From Megascapheus bottae (taxonomy: Eukaryota; Chordata; Mammalia; Rodentia; Geomyidae): DNA of 64,000 nt. Positions 63,088 to 64,000 of the stretch are shown here, piece by piece. The position numbers and the translations under genes are program-made. The stretch is taken from NCBI GenBank assembly GCA_024803745.1, contig JANJXV010000099.1, forward strand, positions 806,001 to 870,000, read 5' to 3'. The notes under the pieces were generated by a model that worked only from the letters and a program-made list of their open reading frames with translations, did not search any database and was not told where the DNA came from. Numbering within the stretch: the first letter of the stretch is position 1; each line of letters begins with the position of its first letter.

Positions 63088-63655
63088 CACAAACGCACAC
63101 ACACACAATGGAATGATATATAGCCAACCGACAAGATAAAATAATGGCATTCTCGGGGAAGGAAAAAAATCATATTAACTGAAGTAAGCCAAACTCAAAG
63201 GAACATAGGCCCAAGAGTCTCCCTCATTTGTCAAATTCAGTAGAAACCTTGGGCTCTGCTACCAGAGATTTACAATAGAACAAAATCTAGAGACATCGTG
63301 ACAAATAGTATGACACTAAATGTAAGGACCTCCAAGATAAAGAAACAAAACTCATATAATGAGTGATTGTTGTCCTTAATGAACTATGTGATCTCTTATC
63401 TCTTTTGCTATCCCTTGGTTATATCATATTGTTACAATATTTCACCTTGTTTTCTGATATATTTCATATGTGCCTAATTGGTTATTTGAAATTTGATAGG
63501 GAAGGGGGGAAATGAACATGAATGGGGGTAGGGGAAGGGAAATGGGGACCATATCATTACATGGGGTATCAAAGTTTGAGAAGTAATGCACCTTCTATCT
63601 GGTGAATATAATGTAACCCTTCTATAAATTACAATAAATATAAATACATAAAAAG
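62966..63655 (+). mobile_element. L1 3' end, element E, copy 2
   Basis: As 28,613-29,310, with a CA array at 63,041-63,110, a purine run near 63,500-63,520 and an AATAAATATAAA end. Confidence 0.85.
63041..63110 (+). repeat. (CA)n microsatellite
   Basis: ACAC run with AAACGCAC interruptions. Confidence 0.95.
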
Positions 63656-63659
63656 ATCT

Positions 63660-63752
63660 GCACAGAAAAAAATAATAATGGCATTTTTGGGGTAGTGGAT
63701 GAAATTAGAGTGAATCCTGTTGAGTGAGATAAGTCAAGACCAAGGAACAAAA
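63660..63752 (+). mobile_element. L1 3' end, element F, cut short, copy 2
   Basis: GGGGTAGTGGATGAAATTAG to GACCAAGGAACAAAA, after which the copy 2 deletion joint follows. Confidence 0.6.
63751..63752. other. Joint of the 2,629-base difference
   Basis: Copy 2 reads GGAACAAAACTTCATTC. In copy 1 the left half ends at 29,417 and the right half begins at 32,047. AA is common to both flanks. Confidence 0.85.
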
Positions 63753-64000
63753 CTTCATTCATTCCGTGCTGATGAAACAAATATTTGCAATTCCTGAGGC
63801 CAATCACTTCATTGTGATGCACAATCAGCCAGCTTAGATCAATCTTCCAAAAAAGGAAAGGAACAAATGAGAAGCAATTAAGGTTTCCAAAATGAACCAG
63901 GTGGTGGTGGCAGCTCACACTTGTAATTCTATCTACTCAAGGCCTGAAATCCAAGGATCTGGATTAAGTCTGTCTGGGATGAAGATATTACTGTCTGTAA
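63753..64000. other. Right part of unit, copy 2, continues beyond window
   Basis: Matches 32,047-32,300, including the truncated B1 head GTGGTGGCAGCTCACACTTG at about 63,900. No gene. Confidence 0.8.

Noticed and set aside
63622..63918. 98-codon minus ORF
   Set aside because: It is created across the copy 2 deletion joint and has no protein-like features.

Overview
This is a mammalian nuclear window, almost certainly from a rodent. Most of it is interspersed repeats: LINE-1 (L1) pieces, 7SL/B1-headed SINEs fused to ID-type tRNA-Ala-like units, dimeric ID-like SINEs, and GA, GAAA and CA arrays. The composite B1-ID SINEs resemble those of Castorimorpha/Geomyoidea (kangaroo rats, pocket mice); that placement is an inference. 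There are no operons, tRNA genes, rRNA genes or CRISPR arrays.

The dominant structure is a direct tandem segmental duplication. Copy 1 runs from about 227 to 32,776. Copy 2 starts at 32,774 and leaves the window at 64,000. The junction is visible: a SINE tail is fused to the middle of an L1 ORF2 through a shared AGG. Two large indels separate the copies. Copy 1 lacks 1,795 bases (copy 2 40,373-42,167) that carry a KRAB-A exon. Copy 2 lacks 2,629 bases (copy 1 29,418-32,046).

Each copy has the same order: (1) the 3' half of an L1; (2) a 1.37-kb arm of an inverted repeat; (3) the 5' half of an L1 (5' UTR, ORF1, start of ORF2); (4) a KRAB zinc-finger gene; (5) an L1 fragment with an internal inversion; (6) remnants of a RalGDS-like gene's CDC25 (RasGEF) domain; (7) the second, opposite-strand inverted-repeat arm; (8) remnants of the REM (RasGEF-N) domain of a RalGDS-like gene and an acidic ORF; (9) a SINE-dense block; (10) a stack of L1 3' ends.

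The zinc-finger gene differs most between copies. Copy 2 keeps a canonical 127-base KRAB-A exon, a 90-base KRAB-B exon and a third exon with consensus splice sites and one continuous frame. That frame stops (TGATGA) before the fingers, so copy 2 could at most make a KRAB protein without fingers. Copy 1 has lost KRAB-A and the acceptor AG of the last exon. The fingers of both copies share frameshifts that predate the duplication. The RalGDS-like pieces also share stop codons between copies and were dead before duplication. The only long open frame in that part is a 174-codon acidic ORF, intact in copy 2 and frameshifted in copy 1.

I see no clearly functional multi-exon gene other than the possible KRAB-only transcript of copy 2. 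The interest lies in the rearrangement history and the asymmetric decay of the two copies.
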